Part shown: positions 1 to 12,036 of the stretch, piece by piece
Position numbering within the stretch: the stretch's first letter is position 1
Layout: the number at the start of each line of letters is the position of its first letter
Program-made: the position numbers and the translations under genes
Notes under the pieces: generated by a model
Told to the model about the DNA's origin: nothing
Databases searched by the model: none
Seen by the model: only the letters and a program-made list of their open reading frames with translations
Origin: Tigriopus japonicus
Lineage: Eukaryota; Arthropoda; Copepoda; Harpacticoida; Harpacticidae
Assembly: GCA_010645155.1 (NCBI GenBank)
Contig: JAAGOF010000042.1
Coordinates: 147,122-211,121 of the forward strand
Reading direction: 5' to 3'
Length of the DNA stretch: 64,000 bases

Positions 1-1440
1 ATAATACCCTGTATGGTGCGTGCGCCTCATGTGGTCCATTTTTGAACCTCAGGCACAACAAATCTGGATGGACTCCATTTCTTGACAAAATGATGGCATT
101 GTACAATTGCTTAAATAATTCTTGGTCTTGATCATTGAAGCTTCAGTTCAGGAGCTCTTTACCAACACAATTGAAACCACTGTTTCTAACGCTCTTTGAT
201 ATGCCTCAAACACCTTAGTTTGCCTTGGCACAATGCAAATACTTATGGTCAAATATCCAAATCAATGTTCAAAGCCAGAGCATGGGGGATTTTGGGCACT
301 TTTCACAAGCAAGCTTGGCTCAAAAAGATTTTTAGGAGCCATAGAATCAAAGAAATAATCATGCCAAATTACATCACAGCTTTCCTACCCATGGCACTTG
401 GGTTTTAGATGAGATAATATACAATTTGAAGCTTATTCTCCTCTTGGCTGTCTGAACTTTCTTTGCCGTTGTTTACAGTTAGGCCCAAATTGGCTGGTAA
501 GGTTTGGTGAATGCAAAGGTGACCATTCCTTGCTAGAGGGTCCTTGGGTGTTGGCGTTTCACATAAACTTACGTTATAAAATCAGTGCTGCTAGATTTAG
601 ATTTGAGTAGCGCTCGTTTTTCGTTGGAATGAGAACTTTATCTCGCAAGAAATTTTGCCGGAACAAGGGGAGTAATCAAATCCCAAAGAATTACTTTGAA
701 GCCTTCGTTGCCTTTAAACGCTGTGTTGGGTTTTCTTATTCATTATTTCAATCATGCCGATGGTACTTTGCATTTGGAACTTATGTCAACACTGGTTATG
801 AGTTGTCTGGGCAACAAAACTTGTTTGTATCTGGCAGACCAAAATGCCCTCACCCAATGAACATAAAATGTCCAGGAATGCACAGCGCAATATCGGAGCG
901 CAAAAACTTGACATGAATTTATTCAAATTTGGAACAATACACTCAACAGGAGAAGAGTTGAAATTACAGCCCATATTTCAAAGTACAAGTAGCATTTGGT
1001 TTTCACGCAAAAACACACACATTTCCAAAGTTATAGACGCCAAAACTTGGTAGAATTTCACAGTCCAATTCGACTTTCGACCTCTCAAGGTACTGCACCA
1101 TCTAACGTTAGGCAATTGCACTAATTGAGCGAAAGAAAAAAGTAAACAAGCTCTACACGGTCCATTGACTTATTCTTGCTTAGATTTCGCCAAGTGATTT
1201 TGTTTTGGAAAGAAAGTTTGAAGAATGTTATTCTAAGAACGTTTTTAACCATTAATTTTAGAATTATTATTTTTGGACACTCTGTTTTTTGGACACTCTT
1301 ATTTTTGGACACTTTTGGACACCTTTTGGACAGGGGTGGACAAAATGTCCAAAAATCAAATGCCCACCCTGTCTGAGTGCCAACTTATCAATGGCTACTT
1401 TGTTAGGATACTCATTGACCCCTCCTGATCTCCAAGCAAC
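1..1440. other. Intergenic, no supported gene
   Basis: I see no recognisable gene here. The longest open frames (around 629-916 and 844-1053) have no family resemblance that I can name and overlap each other on both strands. Around 1265-1365 there is a run of imperfect repeats of a TTTTGGACAC-type word followed by a short self-complementary GGACAAAATGTCC segment. This is simple-repeat or transposon-derived sequence directly 5' of the P-element relic. Confidence 0.5.
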
Positions 1441-3222
1441 AATAGTCCATCCGGGAAACTGAAAAAAAGGATTCACTTCGTCTTAGATGTATGCCATTGC
1501 CTCAAATTGGTAAGAAACACCCTAGGGAGCCGCAACATTATCGCTCCTGATGGTTCAACCATTTCTTTCAAATTTGTCGAAGAATTGGACAACATCCAAA
1601 CCAATGAAGGATTGAAAGCGGCCAACAAGCTTAGCAAGCGCCATGTCAATTGGCAGAAGATTAAAATGAAGGTGATTATCTGTACTTTACTTTTTGATAA
1701 CTATGATTGCAGAATACGATATATTTTGAGGTTTATTTTTTCTTTTCCAGGTCAAAGTTGCTGCCGAAACGCTTTCCCGATCTGTTGCTCATGCCATGTC
1801 TTTCTGTCGAGAAGATCTTAAACTAGATGAATTCAAGGGCTCTAAAGCTACATCAGACTTCTTGTTGCTATTTGATCAACTTTTTGATGTTCTCAACATC
1901 AAAAACATTTTGACACACGGATGTGAGGCGGTAATGTCAAGCGTGAATGAAGAGATTTGGCGATAGTTATTTTATATGTTCAAGTTTTACATCTATTCCC
2001 TTCAAAACGATGTTGGCCAACGACTGTGTGAGTCAAAGGCCAAAACCGGATTCATTGGATTTTTGATAGCAATTAAGTCTTTTGAAGATTTGTTCGACGA
2101 CTTAGTTCGATCAGGCCGCTTGAAGTAGTGATGTGACTTGGGCAAGTAATGAGTCATCACAGACACCCAAGAACAAGTTGTTGACAAGCATTACTTGGGC
2201 AATACACCAATACACTTGGCAAGCTCAAGGAACATTGGAAGATGCAGTTGTCGGCAGTTGCTCTTTGAGGAGTTAAGATACTTGCAGTGTGACTTAGAAG
2301 AAAAAAATGTCAAGTTGCATTTTCGATGATCTTTTGACCTTAATAATTTAGCAATAAATAGTGGAAGTGATCCAAAAAATATTTCAATTTGCATAGCATT
2401 TGCAAAACCATGGTTTTTTTTGTTTCTGGTTCTAGGCCACACATGAATGCACTTTTGAGGCTAATCAAGACCGAGATCTAGAAGTCACACTTCCGGAACA
2501 ATCTCGTTTACTCAGAGTTGCCGGCATGAAAAAGTAAAATGCCAAATATTTTTTTTAGTATTCTCGAAATCTTTTGCATTTCCCCATGTGAGAGAATTGA
2601 AGTGTGTAATTTTCTTAAAAATACATCCTTTCAAAGGTGTGGGCCCTATTTAGCTGAATCAGCCTGGTTTAGTGAAATTCGGATGGCAAGTTTATTCTTC
2701 ATTCTTAGCAAATTTGGCAAACCTGTTAGATGGGAAAAGTACTTGTACAGACACCCAAGCTATGCCAAGCTTCAGCAAGCCCAAGCACTGTGTCAGTACA
2801 GCTTGCCCAATCTCTTGTTTGCCCCCCATCACTAGCTTGTACCCTTCAGATGGTCACAGGATCATTTAGAGACCTTCTTCTCAGGCGTGCAAGCAACTCT
2901 GGGTTTCAATAACAACCCTTCTGTTTGCCAATTCTATTCCTCGATGAAAAAGCTAATCGTCCTAACCAACATTCGAGGAGGTCAAGGTCAAAACTGTGAA
3001 AATCAGGATATCCCAGATGTATTGGTGCTGAGTTCCTTCAGTCCTCGTAAAAGGCCTCCAAGAGTCTACCACAGTGAATCAATTTCGGAGGACATGGAGA
3101 TAACATTTGATATGGCCACACTGTGCGGATACAGCTGTACAAAGGGAAAAAATTCTGGACTAGTGTTTGGTCGGCTTTGGATCTTTCTTGACAGAATCGA
3201 GATCGAGAGGTCTTCCTCGTAA
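1441..3222 (+). pseudogene. P-element-like (THAP9-type) transposase relic
   Basis: This is a decayed DNA transposase of the P superfamily. The first block (1441-1671) contains LDVCHCLKLVRN, matching the DxCHxLKLxRN region around an RNase-H-like catalytic Asp, and GLKAANKL of the GTP-binding insertion domain. A spliceable intron (1672-1750, GTGATT...TTCCAG) leads to a second block with VKVAAETLSRSVAHAM and LFDVLN. An in-frame TAG occurs after EEIWR, near 1964. The frame continues with TGFIGFLIAIKSFEDLF up to 2125. After a hAT insertion (2126-2834) the last block resumes with WSQDHLETFFSGVQ and GFNNNPSVCQF, typical of the P transposase C-terminal part, in a shifted frame. The N-terminal THAP region is not visible. 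The stop, the frame change and the insertion make it non-functional. Family assignment is from recalled motif order. Confidence 0.82.
2126..2834 (+). mobile_element. Non-autonomous hAT element, family A copy 1
   Basis: The 709-bp element begins TAGTGATGTGACTTGGGC and ends GCCCCCCATCACTA, so the termini are inverted TAGTGATG. The flanking octamers GCTTGAAG (2118-2125) and GCTTGTAC (2835-2842) match at 6 of 8 positions, consistent with a decayed 8-bp hAT target duplication. It carries no transposase frame. It interrupts the P-element relic and is closely similar along its length to the copies at 30734-31453 and 31700-32413. Confidence 0.85.
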
Positions 3223-3283
3223 CAAATTGGAAATGACTCTTGCCGTGGATTAACTAATAAGGATCCCTCCAAATTAGAAAGTA

Positions 3284-5353
3284 TCACCAATAGTTACGCC
3301 ACCTCATCAGCATGACCTTCAAAGTTAGCCTTCCCGTTATTCTCCTGCATAGATGTTTGCCAGCAGGACACATATGGAACGCGGAATTCCCCATAGTTGA
3401 GTTTGAGGAATAACCGCGTTCGGTCCACCCTGCTTTGGAGAAATCCACAAAGCATCCGTATACTCTCCTCCTAATGCTGATGTTTGCGTGCACAATTTCG
3501 TAGAGGAGAGTGACTGCCGCGGTGGTTGAGCGGTTTCTGCGGAAACCGGATTGGAACTTGGGAAGGAGATTCCTTTCCTCGGCCAATCCAGAGAAGCAGG
3601 TAGCTAAGAGGGTGGACATCATCTTCAAGAAGGGGTTTTCCAAGGCAATGGTCCAATGATTGTTTGGAATGTCTTTGGGCCCCTTCTTTTGGATGAAGAC
3701 GATTGTTGACTCCATCCAGTCTGGTGGGAAGAGAGATGTTTGGAGGGGCTGAAGAGATCTTGTAAGAGTGGTTGAATTTGGGTCCGGAGAAGTGTAAGTT
3801 GGAAGGGAGGCACCCCTGATGTCGACGGGGCCTTGCTCTTCATCTTCTTGAAGGCCTCGTCCGTCTTGGATTCCGTGAAGGGCTGCAAAAGGGGATGATG
3901 TTCTTCCAAGCAGCCCTGGACCTCCTCCACCACTGTTTTGGATGACGATGAAAACAGTTCTTGGCAGTGGAGGAGGAATTTGCTCACTGGAATTTCCGAG
4001 TTGGCAGCGGGCTTTCTTGCACGTTTTTACAAGCCCGCCATCCTGGATGAAGCCAATGAAGAGAACAGGTTCTCTACTTCCAATCTTTGATGGGCCGACT
4101 CAACGCTCCTCAGAGACTTGTGATATGTCATCCTTGAAATCGCATATTGCTCCCAAGTCGCTGATGTTTGGCTTGTCTTGGCACTTCGCAATTTTTGGAG
4201 CATTTGACTCCTCAGTTCTCGATGGTATGAGTTGAACCAAGGGGTCTTGGGTCCTCTTCTCCTCGCCTGAACTAAAGAGGACTCTTGGAATGCTTGCAAA
4301 ATGACTTGGGCCACTGCAGTTGGATTGTAGTCCTTCTGGGTGTCGATGGATAACTGCAGGGTAAGCTGAGCCGCACACTCCTACACATTGACCACGCACC
4401 TCCCCTTTTGAGTCACGCCCAGATGATGGAAGTTTCTGGGCATTTTGAAGGTGACTGAAATGGGGAGGTGATCAGAAACGGCCAGTTGATAAACATAACT
4501 GGCCGGAGATGGAAGATTTTCTGATATGAAGATGTGGTCAAGTACGGAGGCGCCCCGGGGGTAGGTGTGTGTGTTAGAACTCCCGGGTTGGAGTGCAGAG
4601 TGATTCTCCGACACTTAGAATCTTGGCGAGTTTGGAGAATTCACTCGAGTTGGGTCGCATGTTAAAATCTCCACCAATGATGACTTTCTCCGGATTCTTC
4701 ACCTTCTTGAGGATGGATGTGAGATCCGAGATGAGGTCGTCATAGTCCGTGGTTGGCTGATAGTAAACGCCAATGATGGTAAAGCCTTGGGCATCCACGG
4801 CTATGTGATGAGGAGAGGAGGAGAGTAGGGTGGGCTCAAAGCATTTGGTAATGTAGAGCTCTAACCCTCCGCTGGGCCTACCACGCCCAGCGGGCTTTCT
4901 GGCGTGAACCACAAAGCTCTGCTATCCAGCAAAGGAGCTCTAGTGTTTATCCTCGGTGACCCACGTCTTGGATAGGAAGGTGAAGGCGTGTCCTTGGATC
5001 TTGTTGAGGCACTGTCCCGCTCCAGCCACTTGCAGCATGTTTGCCCGTCCATGGCAGTTGAGGAAAAGGGCCGACACCAGTTGATTCCCTCCCCTCCGCT
5101 GTTTCCGCCGCTGATGATTCCTCGCGATACCGAGTTGTTCAATCTGACCTAGAAGAGATGAGTTGATACAGGATTGAGGGGGAAAGGGAAAGGAAGATTG
5201 GGAAGAGGAAGAGGACAAGGGCGTTGAAGGGGGTTTGAGGGCTAGTTGCTCACGTCTTGAATAAGACGTGGCCGAGGGATCATTGAAAGTTGAAGGATCG
5301 GAAGGAGAAGGAGTGCACTGAAGGAAGGATATCACAGGGTCATTGGGGACCAC
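3284..5353 (-). pseudogene. Non-LTR retrotransposon relic (endonuclease + partial RT)
   Basis: Reading leftwards from 5353, the minus strand carries pieces of a LINE protein in several frames. An APE-type endonuclease is visible as LNCHGRAN followed by an ETW-like segment (about 5100-4950), then IIGVYYQP and IIGGDFNMRP (about 4790-4650), then VLDHIFIS and SDHLPISVTF (about 4550-4440). A linker (4314-4027) leads to the reverse transcriptase N-terminal part: AFKKMKSKAPSTSG (near 3840), VFIQKKGPKDIPNNHW and LLPKFQSGFRRNRS (3715-3520), and CFVDFSKA. The sequence ends before any YxDD box. Frame changes near 4900, 4590, 4400 and 3700 show that it is dead. The exact clade (CR1, Jockey or L2-like) cannot be decided by eye. 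Confidence 0.85.
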
Positions 5354-6818
5354 GGTTCGTGGGCGTGGTCCTGCTCACGAATATCACAGTTCGTACTATT
5401 TAAAATGAATTAAAAACATTTTTTGTCACGAGAGGTAAAAAAGCGTGTTCGCCATTCAAGGGGTCAACTGGCCAAAATGCTATCAGCATTGGCAAGGTTA
5501 GTGTCCAAGAGTGTTAGGAACCTGACCTTTCCAGAGGCAATGTCTGGGCACATGGTGTCATTCCCGATCAAGGACTTGACAACACCTTATTATCCTTGGC
5601 CCAACATCCCTTTGGAATATTGGCGGTTGGGCACCTTTGTTCGGCTTGCTGCCTAACTCCATCAATGACGGGAACTGACGAAGGACCTGTTCAATATCTG
5701 ACCCACCCCCTCTACTGCAATAACCAAGATTTTCATCATCTACCTTTACCCAACTGTACCTGCACTGTCTGTCAATCCCCGCTTCATTTCTTCCATGTGC
5801 ACTGAAATTTTTTCTTGTCAACTCAGTGATATCACGATTTTACGTAACAATTTTTAACGTGTTTTTTCACATTTGACAAGTCTTTTTTTCATTTTTGTAT
5901 GATTTTACATATATCCTTTTTCCAATACGCCATGACATGACCAAAGAATCACAATAAACATTGTTCTTATTATTGATCTACCAGACGAAAAATGACAAAG
6001 TGCAAAGCCTTACACGCGTTCTATCATAAAATGAAGACCAAACACTATGTCATAAACATACATACTGTAACTGTTGCCAAAAATAATGGACTTTCCCATC
6101 CTTAAAAATCCAATTTTGCCACTACAAGATTTAATTTTCCACTCCTTACGGTCACCAGACCGTCAGTTAGTAAATTCAATTTGGGATAGTAAAGCAAAGT
6201 CTAATCCTGCCCAGAGAACACAAGAAAGGTAAGAGCATTTTTTGAGTAAAACTTTAACGTTTACTAAAGTTGCATTGGGTGGTGATGAAGCCCAGAGAGA
6301 ATATCCTGTTTTTTATTATTATTTGGCCACCTTCATGTTTAAAGACGGGCATTACCATTCCACGTTTCATTCTCCCGAGATTGGAACCAGCCTCACTTTA
6401 ATTTCATTTTCCCAGCTCGAGCCCAACCCGACTTTTTTAGTCCGTGCTCGAACTCGAACACTAGTGAGCCATGTCTTCCTCACGATTTGCGAGAAATCAC
6501 ATCGGCCTAAGAAAAAGAGAACAACTTTGTTTCATCAGCTGCAACTTAACACTACACTCTACGATGGTGGAAATTTCAAACTTTTCCAAAATTTGTCAGC
6601 GTGGCTCAGTTCTTTAAGCGTGGCTAAATCTTGACCGAACTCAGCGTACTTTACGGACAATGAAATCTCGATTAAGCAATATCTTCCGTCACCCCAAAAT
6701 TTTATTGCTAAACTAAAATTTATCGTTAAATCGACTCGCTCTTGTAGTTGTGGTAGTTAAACGTCGGTAACATAAAAAATTATCGTCAAATTAGAGATCG
6801 TTCAATCGCGATTTCAAT
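5354..6818. other. Intergenic, no supported gene
   Basis: The region is AT-rich. Open frames at 5423-5656 and 6242-6634 have no recognisable domain and no supporting splice or polyadenylation structure. The segment nearest the LINE may be its 5' untranslated part. I see nothing else of note. Confidence 0.45.
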
Positions 6819-6971
6819 GTACTTTGTTCTTCGCACGATCGAACGTCGTTTTTTCTGAGCGCGCGGTCGCCCTGAGATCGTAGAAGCTAGCGCAGCTGAG
6901 GCAAGTTGTCCCCTTTTTCTCTCGCCCACGACACAGGCCAAGGCGACATCTAGTTAGTAGATGATCTGTGG
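6819..6971 (-). mobile_element. Truncated copy of the 25118-25433 TIR element
   Basis: Read on the minus strand, this 153-bp block starts CCACAGATCAT and is collinear with 25118-25276. Shared words include CTAGATGTCGC, CAGCTGCGCTAGCTTC, TCTCAGGGCGACCGCG, AACGACGTTCG and AAGAACAAAGTAC. Only one terminus is present, so it is a half-element. It ends 230 bp upstream of the eIF6 start codon and therefore lies in or near that gene's promoter. Confidence 0.75.
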
Positions 6972-7201
6972 ATTGGAGTCATTCACGTGTGGAACACCGC
7001 ACGGGCGGATTTCTTCGATTTGATTGCACCACGCTTAGACATTCTTCAATTTGATGCCACATTCGTTCTAATATTTAAAAGCACGACGACGCGTGATCCA
7101 CATTCGCAGGTAGCCAATTCATCCATCCTCTTCCAACAAACACTCCGTGACTAACCGATCTCGCCGCCCCCTGGAGTTCTCCTCTCATCATCGTCATCAT
7201 T

Positions 7202-8679
7202 ATGGCCGTGGTGCGGACGCACTTTGACAACAACGCCGAGGTGGGCGTGTTCTCGAAACTGACCAACGCCTACTGTCTGGTGGGCATTGGCGGGTCCGAG
7301 AACTTTTACTCGACGTTCGAGGCCGAATTGGACGAGGTGATCCCGGTGGTGCACGCCAGCGTGGGCGGCTGCCGCATTCTGGGCCGTCTCACGGCCGGCA
7401 ATCGTCACGGGCTGCTCGTGCCCAACAGCACCACCGATCAGGAGCTGCAGCAGCTGCGTAACTCGCTGCCCGACTCGGTCAAGGTTAAGCGCATCGAGGA
7501 GCGCCTCTCGGCCTTGGGCAACGTGGTGGCCTGCAACGACTACGTGGCCCTGGTTCACCCGGATCTGGACCGCGAGACCGAGGAGATTCTGGCCGATACG
7601 CTCCAAGTGGAAGTGTTCCGACAGACGGTGGCCGGCAACGTGCTCGTGGGATCGTATTGCGCCTTGTCCAATCAGGGCGGTTTAGTTCACCCGCGCACTT
7701 CCACCACCGATCAAGATGAGCTCGCCTCTCTCCTACAGGTATGTATGTACCTAGTAAGGACACCGGACAAACCACGAGGACCATTTGCAAATTTGAATGC
7801 AAACTCTTTTAATCCTGAAAATTCATTGGCTACTTCAAATGTTCATGACCATCAAAGGGGGGACGGATGACTCGGGGAAAGCGTTATAGACAAACGTATC
7901 ACCCACTCAAAAGATATGGTTTGAACCTTGATCCTACCTAGTTCATTTGAGTTGTTCGTGGGGTAATGTCGAATTCCGGTATCAAAGAAAGGCTTTGAGG
8001 GTTTCGTTCTTCATCTATTTTCTCAGTGTTGGAATAAAGCGGGAAAGTGTCCTTCCTGTTGATGAGACCGGCAAAGCTAACCCAAGGTTAAATATATTAA
8101 CCATCGTGAGCCGAAGAAAGGGTATGTTATGCTTCTCCTTGTCCCTTCTACTTGTGGACTTTCCGCCCATCGAATCTCGGAAATGCGAATGAAAACGGGA
8201 TAATTAATCCAGATTTCATTTCACTCTTATCAAAAGGACATTCCCGCTGTGCTTCAGGCCTGAGAATAGCTGAAAAGAGTTAGGAGTTTCCTTTGCTTTT
8301 ATTTGACATCAGGATTTCACCCTTCATGGGGTGGATCTGGGTAGGTTCCAAGGAGAACGTTTGGGCTTATTTAAACTTACTAGCTTATTCAGATATGAGC
8401 TAAATTTTATGATCCAAAACTACGCGAAAGAGATTGTTATGGCTAATGAATGCCTACTTTCATATTGCCCTCTAGATTCCTTTGGTGGCCGGAACGGTCA
8501 ACCGCGGTTCGGATGTGATAGGCGCGGGTATGGTGGTCAACGATTGGACGGCCTTCTGCGGCCAAGAGACCACTTCCACCGAGATCTCGGTCATCGAATC
8601 CGTGTTTAAGCTCAACGAAGGTCAACCGTCGGCCATCACCCAACAAATGCGAGCTTCCCTCATCGAGTCCATGACGTGA
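7202..8679 (+). CDS. EIF6: Eukaryotic translation initiation factor 6
   Basis: eIF6 binds the 60S ribosomal subunit, is needed for its biogenesis in the nucleolus, and keeps it apart from 40S until it is released. The CDS has two exons, 7202-7738 and 8476-8679, joined in phase 0 across a 737-bp intron (CAG/GTATGT...CCCTCTAG/ATT). The product is 246 residues, against 245 in human. Family signatures include [12 protein letters not shown] (residues about 25-36), [47 protein letters not shown] and, in exon 2, [20 protein letters not shown]. All belong to the fivefold pseudo-symmetric pentein fold. The C-terminus SLIESMT resembles the human tail that contains the regulatory serine. The 5' flank holds a transposon half-copy (6819-6971). 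NOP56, another ribosome-biogenesis gene, faces it from the right. Confidence 0.97.
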
Positions 8680-10283
8680 AGGGCCGGAATCCCACTTCTA
8701 CAGACGCGAACCATCCCATTCTATATTTGTAAAGCTCACTGAAATCAACATAATATAATATGGATTGCCCACAAGTGACCCGTTTTGGCGTTTTCTTATG
8801 TTAGGATTAGCGCTCGATTAGCGCTCGATTGAATCTGGCAGGGCCACATAAAAGATAGTGTCGAAAAGACCTCGGATTTGATCTTGTAATTGACCCGTTT
8901 ACCGTGGAATCCTCGGTGTGCATTGATTTTAAAAATTCAGGATTTGGTTCATACAATCGAACTGGCCATGCTTTTGGTTCCCATTCCATTCCAAAATTAA
9001 GTCTAGCAAGTATGCTTAGCAATTCCTATTTGGTGGCCGTGTAATGTATCCATTTGGATTTTCGGCCCACACCGAAAGGGACATATTGTCACATTAAAAT
9101 CATGTAAAAGATAATCATGAGCAGTCCTCTTCGAAATATTCATTATGTCAATGCACACTTGATAAGGGGCGCCATCACCAACTGAGATTGCCTTTATTCT
9201 GCCTCGAGTTGAAGCAAATCTCGTGAATTCATCCTGAATTGACAGTGGCAGGGTTGCCAGGTCTTCGACGGTTCTTATCGCCAGATTTGCCACCGAAATT
9301 CGCCAGAATTAGCGACCTCATTTGAAAAATCGCCAGATTTTGGACAAATTTCTTTTTACGAACAACCTTATGTACATCATGCTGAAGTAATCATCAAGGA
9401 ATACCTCAAATGGTCAATTCTTAAGTTTTGTTTTTCAACTTTTCTTTCAACTTTTATCTTGTGATACACATTTCATGACAAAAGTTCTCGAAGAAAAACG
9501 GAATCCCACCATATTGACTTTCCTTCATAAATTTTCATTTGTAGCACTTAGAACGCGTTTTAGTTTGTAATTTGTGGACAAAATTAAAATTTTGTTGATG
9601 CCAAGTAATAAAATCTTTCGGACTCTTTTCTGCTGAAATGCTATATTCAAATGTTCTACATAGAACACTTTACTTGCAAGAATGAATTTCAGGTCAAAAA
9701 TACTTATTTGAACAATGGCAATTTTCCTTTGTACAATATCTTGAACATTTTTTCAAAGTCTCATACTCGCCAAAGTTCGTTCTTCGTTCGTGCTGTGGAT
9801 CCTTGAAATTCACTTCCGATGTCTACTCGCCATCAGGACACCGTTTGGTTCTTTAGGCGCTTGGTTGGTACCGGAAGAAGACTTCCCAACGCGGACTGAT
9901 CACTAAATTTTATGCCTTGCCTTTTCTGAGTGAATGTTGTTTTCTCACGTTTTCTTTACTCTGTCATCTCCCATAGTCCTTTACATTACCAGTCATTTTA
10001 CATCGCACGACTAATGATTCTTTTTGTCCATATCAAACATTCTCTTGCCTATACTCGAATGTATACCTTGTGTTTATGTGTCAATACTATCCCTCCCTAT
10101 TCAAGTCTATATCTAGAATCTTAATACCCGAAAAAGGGGAAATGCAGATATTTTTTAAATATAAGAACACCCGAAGTCGCACAAGGTAGCGAAAACCTTA
10201 TGACATCGAACCTCCCAATCAAAAAAGAAAAGTGAGAGTTCAAACATGTTACTTTATCGAACATATTCATACACACATGATGC
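8680..10283. other. Convergent 3' intergenic region, eIF6-NOP56
   Basis: The two genes converge here. Small open frames (8807-9293 on minus, 9930-10124 on plus) show no family and look spurious. Around 9280-9350 a short CGCCAGATTT/CGCCAGAATT word is repeated three times. No clean AATAAA was found immediately after the eIF6 stop. Confidence 0.45.
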
Positions 10284-12036
10284 TCAAGCCTCTTGATTCT
10301 TTTTCTTCTTCTTCTTTTTCTTCTCGGAAACGGGCGTCTCGGGAGTAGCTTCGACTTCAGCTTCAGCCTCGACCTCCATGGCTTTGGCCTTTTTCTTCTT
10401 CTTCTTTTCCGACTTAGGCGTCGTTGATTCCGGAGCTTCAGCAGCCTCAACAGGCTGCTCCTCTTCGGGTTGTTTCTTCTTTTTCTTTGAGGGCGGTTCC
10501 GCAGTTTGCTCGACTTCGGTGTCCTCCTCAGCTTTGCGCTTCTTCTTTTTCTTCTTCTTACTCACCACGGTGAATTCGGACGCTTCCTTGGCCACGGCCT
10601 CCATGGCCTCTTGCATGACCTCCAGGTTCTTCTTGGGTAGATCTCCGGTTTCGTAGAACTTGAGCCGGTCTTCCACTTGGGTCTTGAGTTTCTCGCCAAA
10701 GATGGTGGTCGAGTTCTCGGAGAAACAATCGATGCGCGAGGCGATCGAGCACTTGTTGGCCAGATAGCGCGAGATTCGCCCCTTGTTCTTGGTGCCGGCT
10801 TTGCCAATGAAGGACGAATGGAAAATCAAACCGTACTTGGGCGTGTTCCCACGAGTCTTCAAAGCCCGGAAGAGGGCCTTTTCGGCGCCCAATATCTGGA
10901 CGGTGGAAGCCGGATACTTGGCCAAATTGGTTAAGGATCCGGCGTGCGAAATGAGACGGGCGGCCACGGTATCGCCGATGAGGGTGGCTAAATTGGGCGC
11001 TACTGACCCCATCTTGGAGCGCAAATAATGGGTGAGCTCGGCGCGATAGTCGGCTAAACCGATCACGCGGTTGGCGAACAAATCAATGTTGAGGAGATCA
11101 ATGGGCGAGATATCCATGCCCATGGAAGACTTGCTAGCGTCCACGATGGCTTTGGCCTTGGCCGAGTCCATGACAATCTCCTCCAGAGAGTCGAGAATGT
11201 TCTCGGGCAACTCTTTTCGATTCTTGATAACCTTGACGCAACGGGCGAATAACAAATTCTCGGGAACAATCTTGATGAGTTCGGGAAAGTGGTACGAGTA
11301 CCACTCACGAATCCGCATGGCAAACGTGTTCACGTCCTTATCCAGTTGATCCAGGAGCGCAATGGCCTGATTAAAAAAGATATTGAAGTATATGGCATGA
11401 ATGAACTGAAACCTTCAGCTGAAGGCCTGAAGCCCCTTGATTTACCTGAATGATCATGTTGTCCGATTTGTGTACGTTGAACTTGACCTTGGCTCTGGAA
11501 TAAGAGTGGCCCAAACCCAGTTGGGCCTTAGAACTGGCTTCGTTGGTCAATCCTTTGACCAATTTGGCAAAATGGAAGCGCACACCTCGCAAAATCTCAG
11601 CCGACCCGCCAATATGGGTCACCTTCAAACCTTCCATTTCTTCGGCCAAAAAGGCGCCCAATTTAGGCTCTTGCATGCCCAACAATACTTTCTTGAGCTT
11701 TTTGGGTAAATTGGCCTAGAAGAAGAAAAAAAAAATTGTCAAACGTATCGCAAATGGAAAGGAAGGAATCTTCAACTCTTCAATTACCTTGAGAAACACT
11801 TTGAGCTCGTCGGAAGCCAAGCCCTCGCTGATGGCATTGATGTTGGCCAAGGCCTCGGCCGCACTCTTAAACGGGTAAAAGGCCACGAGATTGACGATGC
11901 CATTAAAGGCCGAGACGTCCGACAGGGCTCGGGTCACTTCGGAAGTCAAACTGGCGATCTCTTCGAACTCCTTGACGGTAAAGAGAGCGTAGCCCGAGGC
12001 ATGCTCGAAAAGCACGTGGCTCGGACAACCCGACAT
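10284..12036 (-). CDS. NOP56: Nucleolar protein 56, box C/D snoRNP core
   Basis: NOP56 is a scaffold of box C/D snoRNPs, which guide 2'-O-methylation of rRNA in the nucleolus. Three exons are read leftwards: 12036-11788, 11715-11446 and 11366-10284, with both introns in phase 0 and 533 residues in total. The start is the ATG giving [19 protein letters not shown]; upstream in-frame codons are non-ATG. The N-terminal NOP5NT region is followed by [18 protein letters not shown] and [16 protein letters not shown] in exon 2. The Nop domain in exon 3 contains [47 protein letters not shown] and [19 protein letters not shown]. The C-terminal ~120 residues are Lys/Glu-rich KKKKKKK blocks, as in eukaryotic NOP56 tails. 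NOP58 is excluded by the VHVLFEHA-type start and the [12 protein letters not shown] stretch. Confidence 0.96.

Noticed and set aside
7151..7802. Long antisense frames opposite eIF6
   Set aside because: Mirror images of a GC-rich, conserved coding exon.
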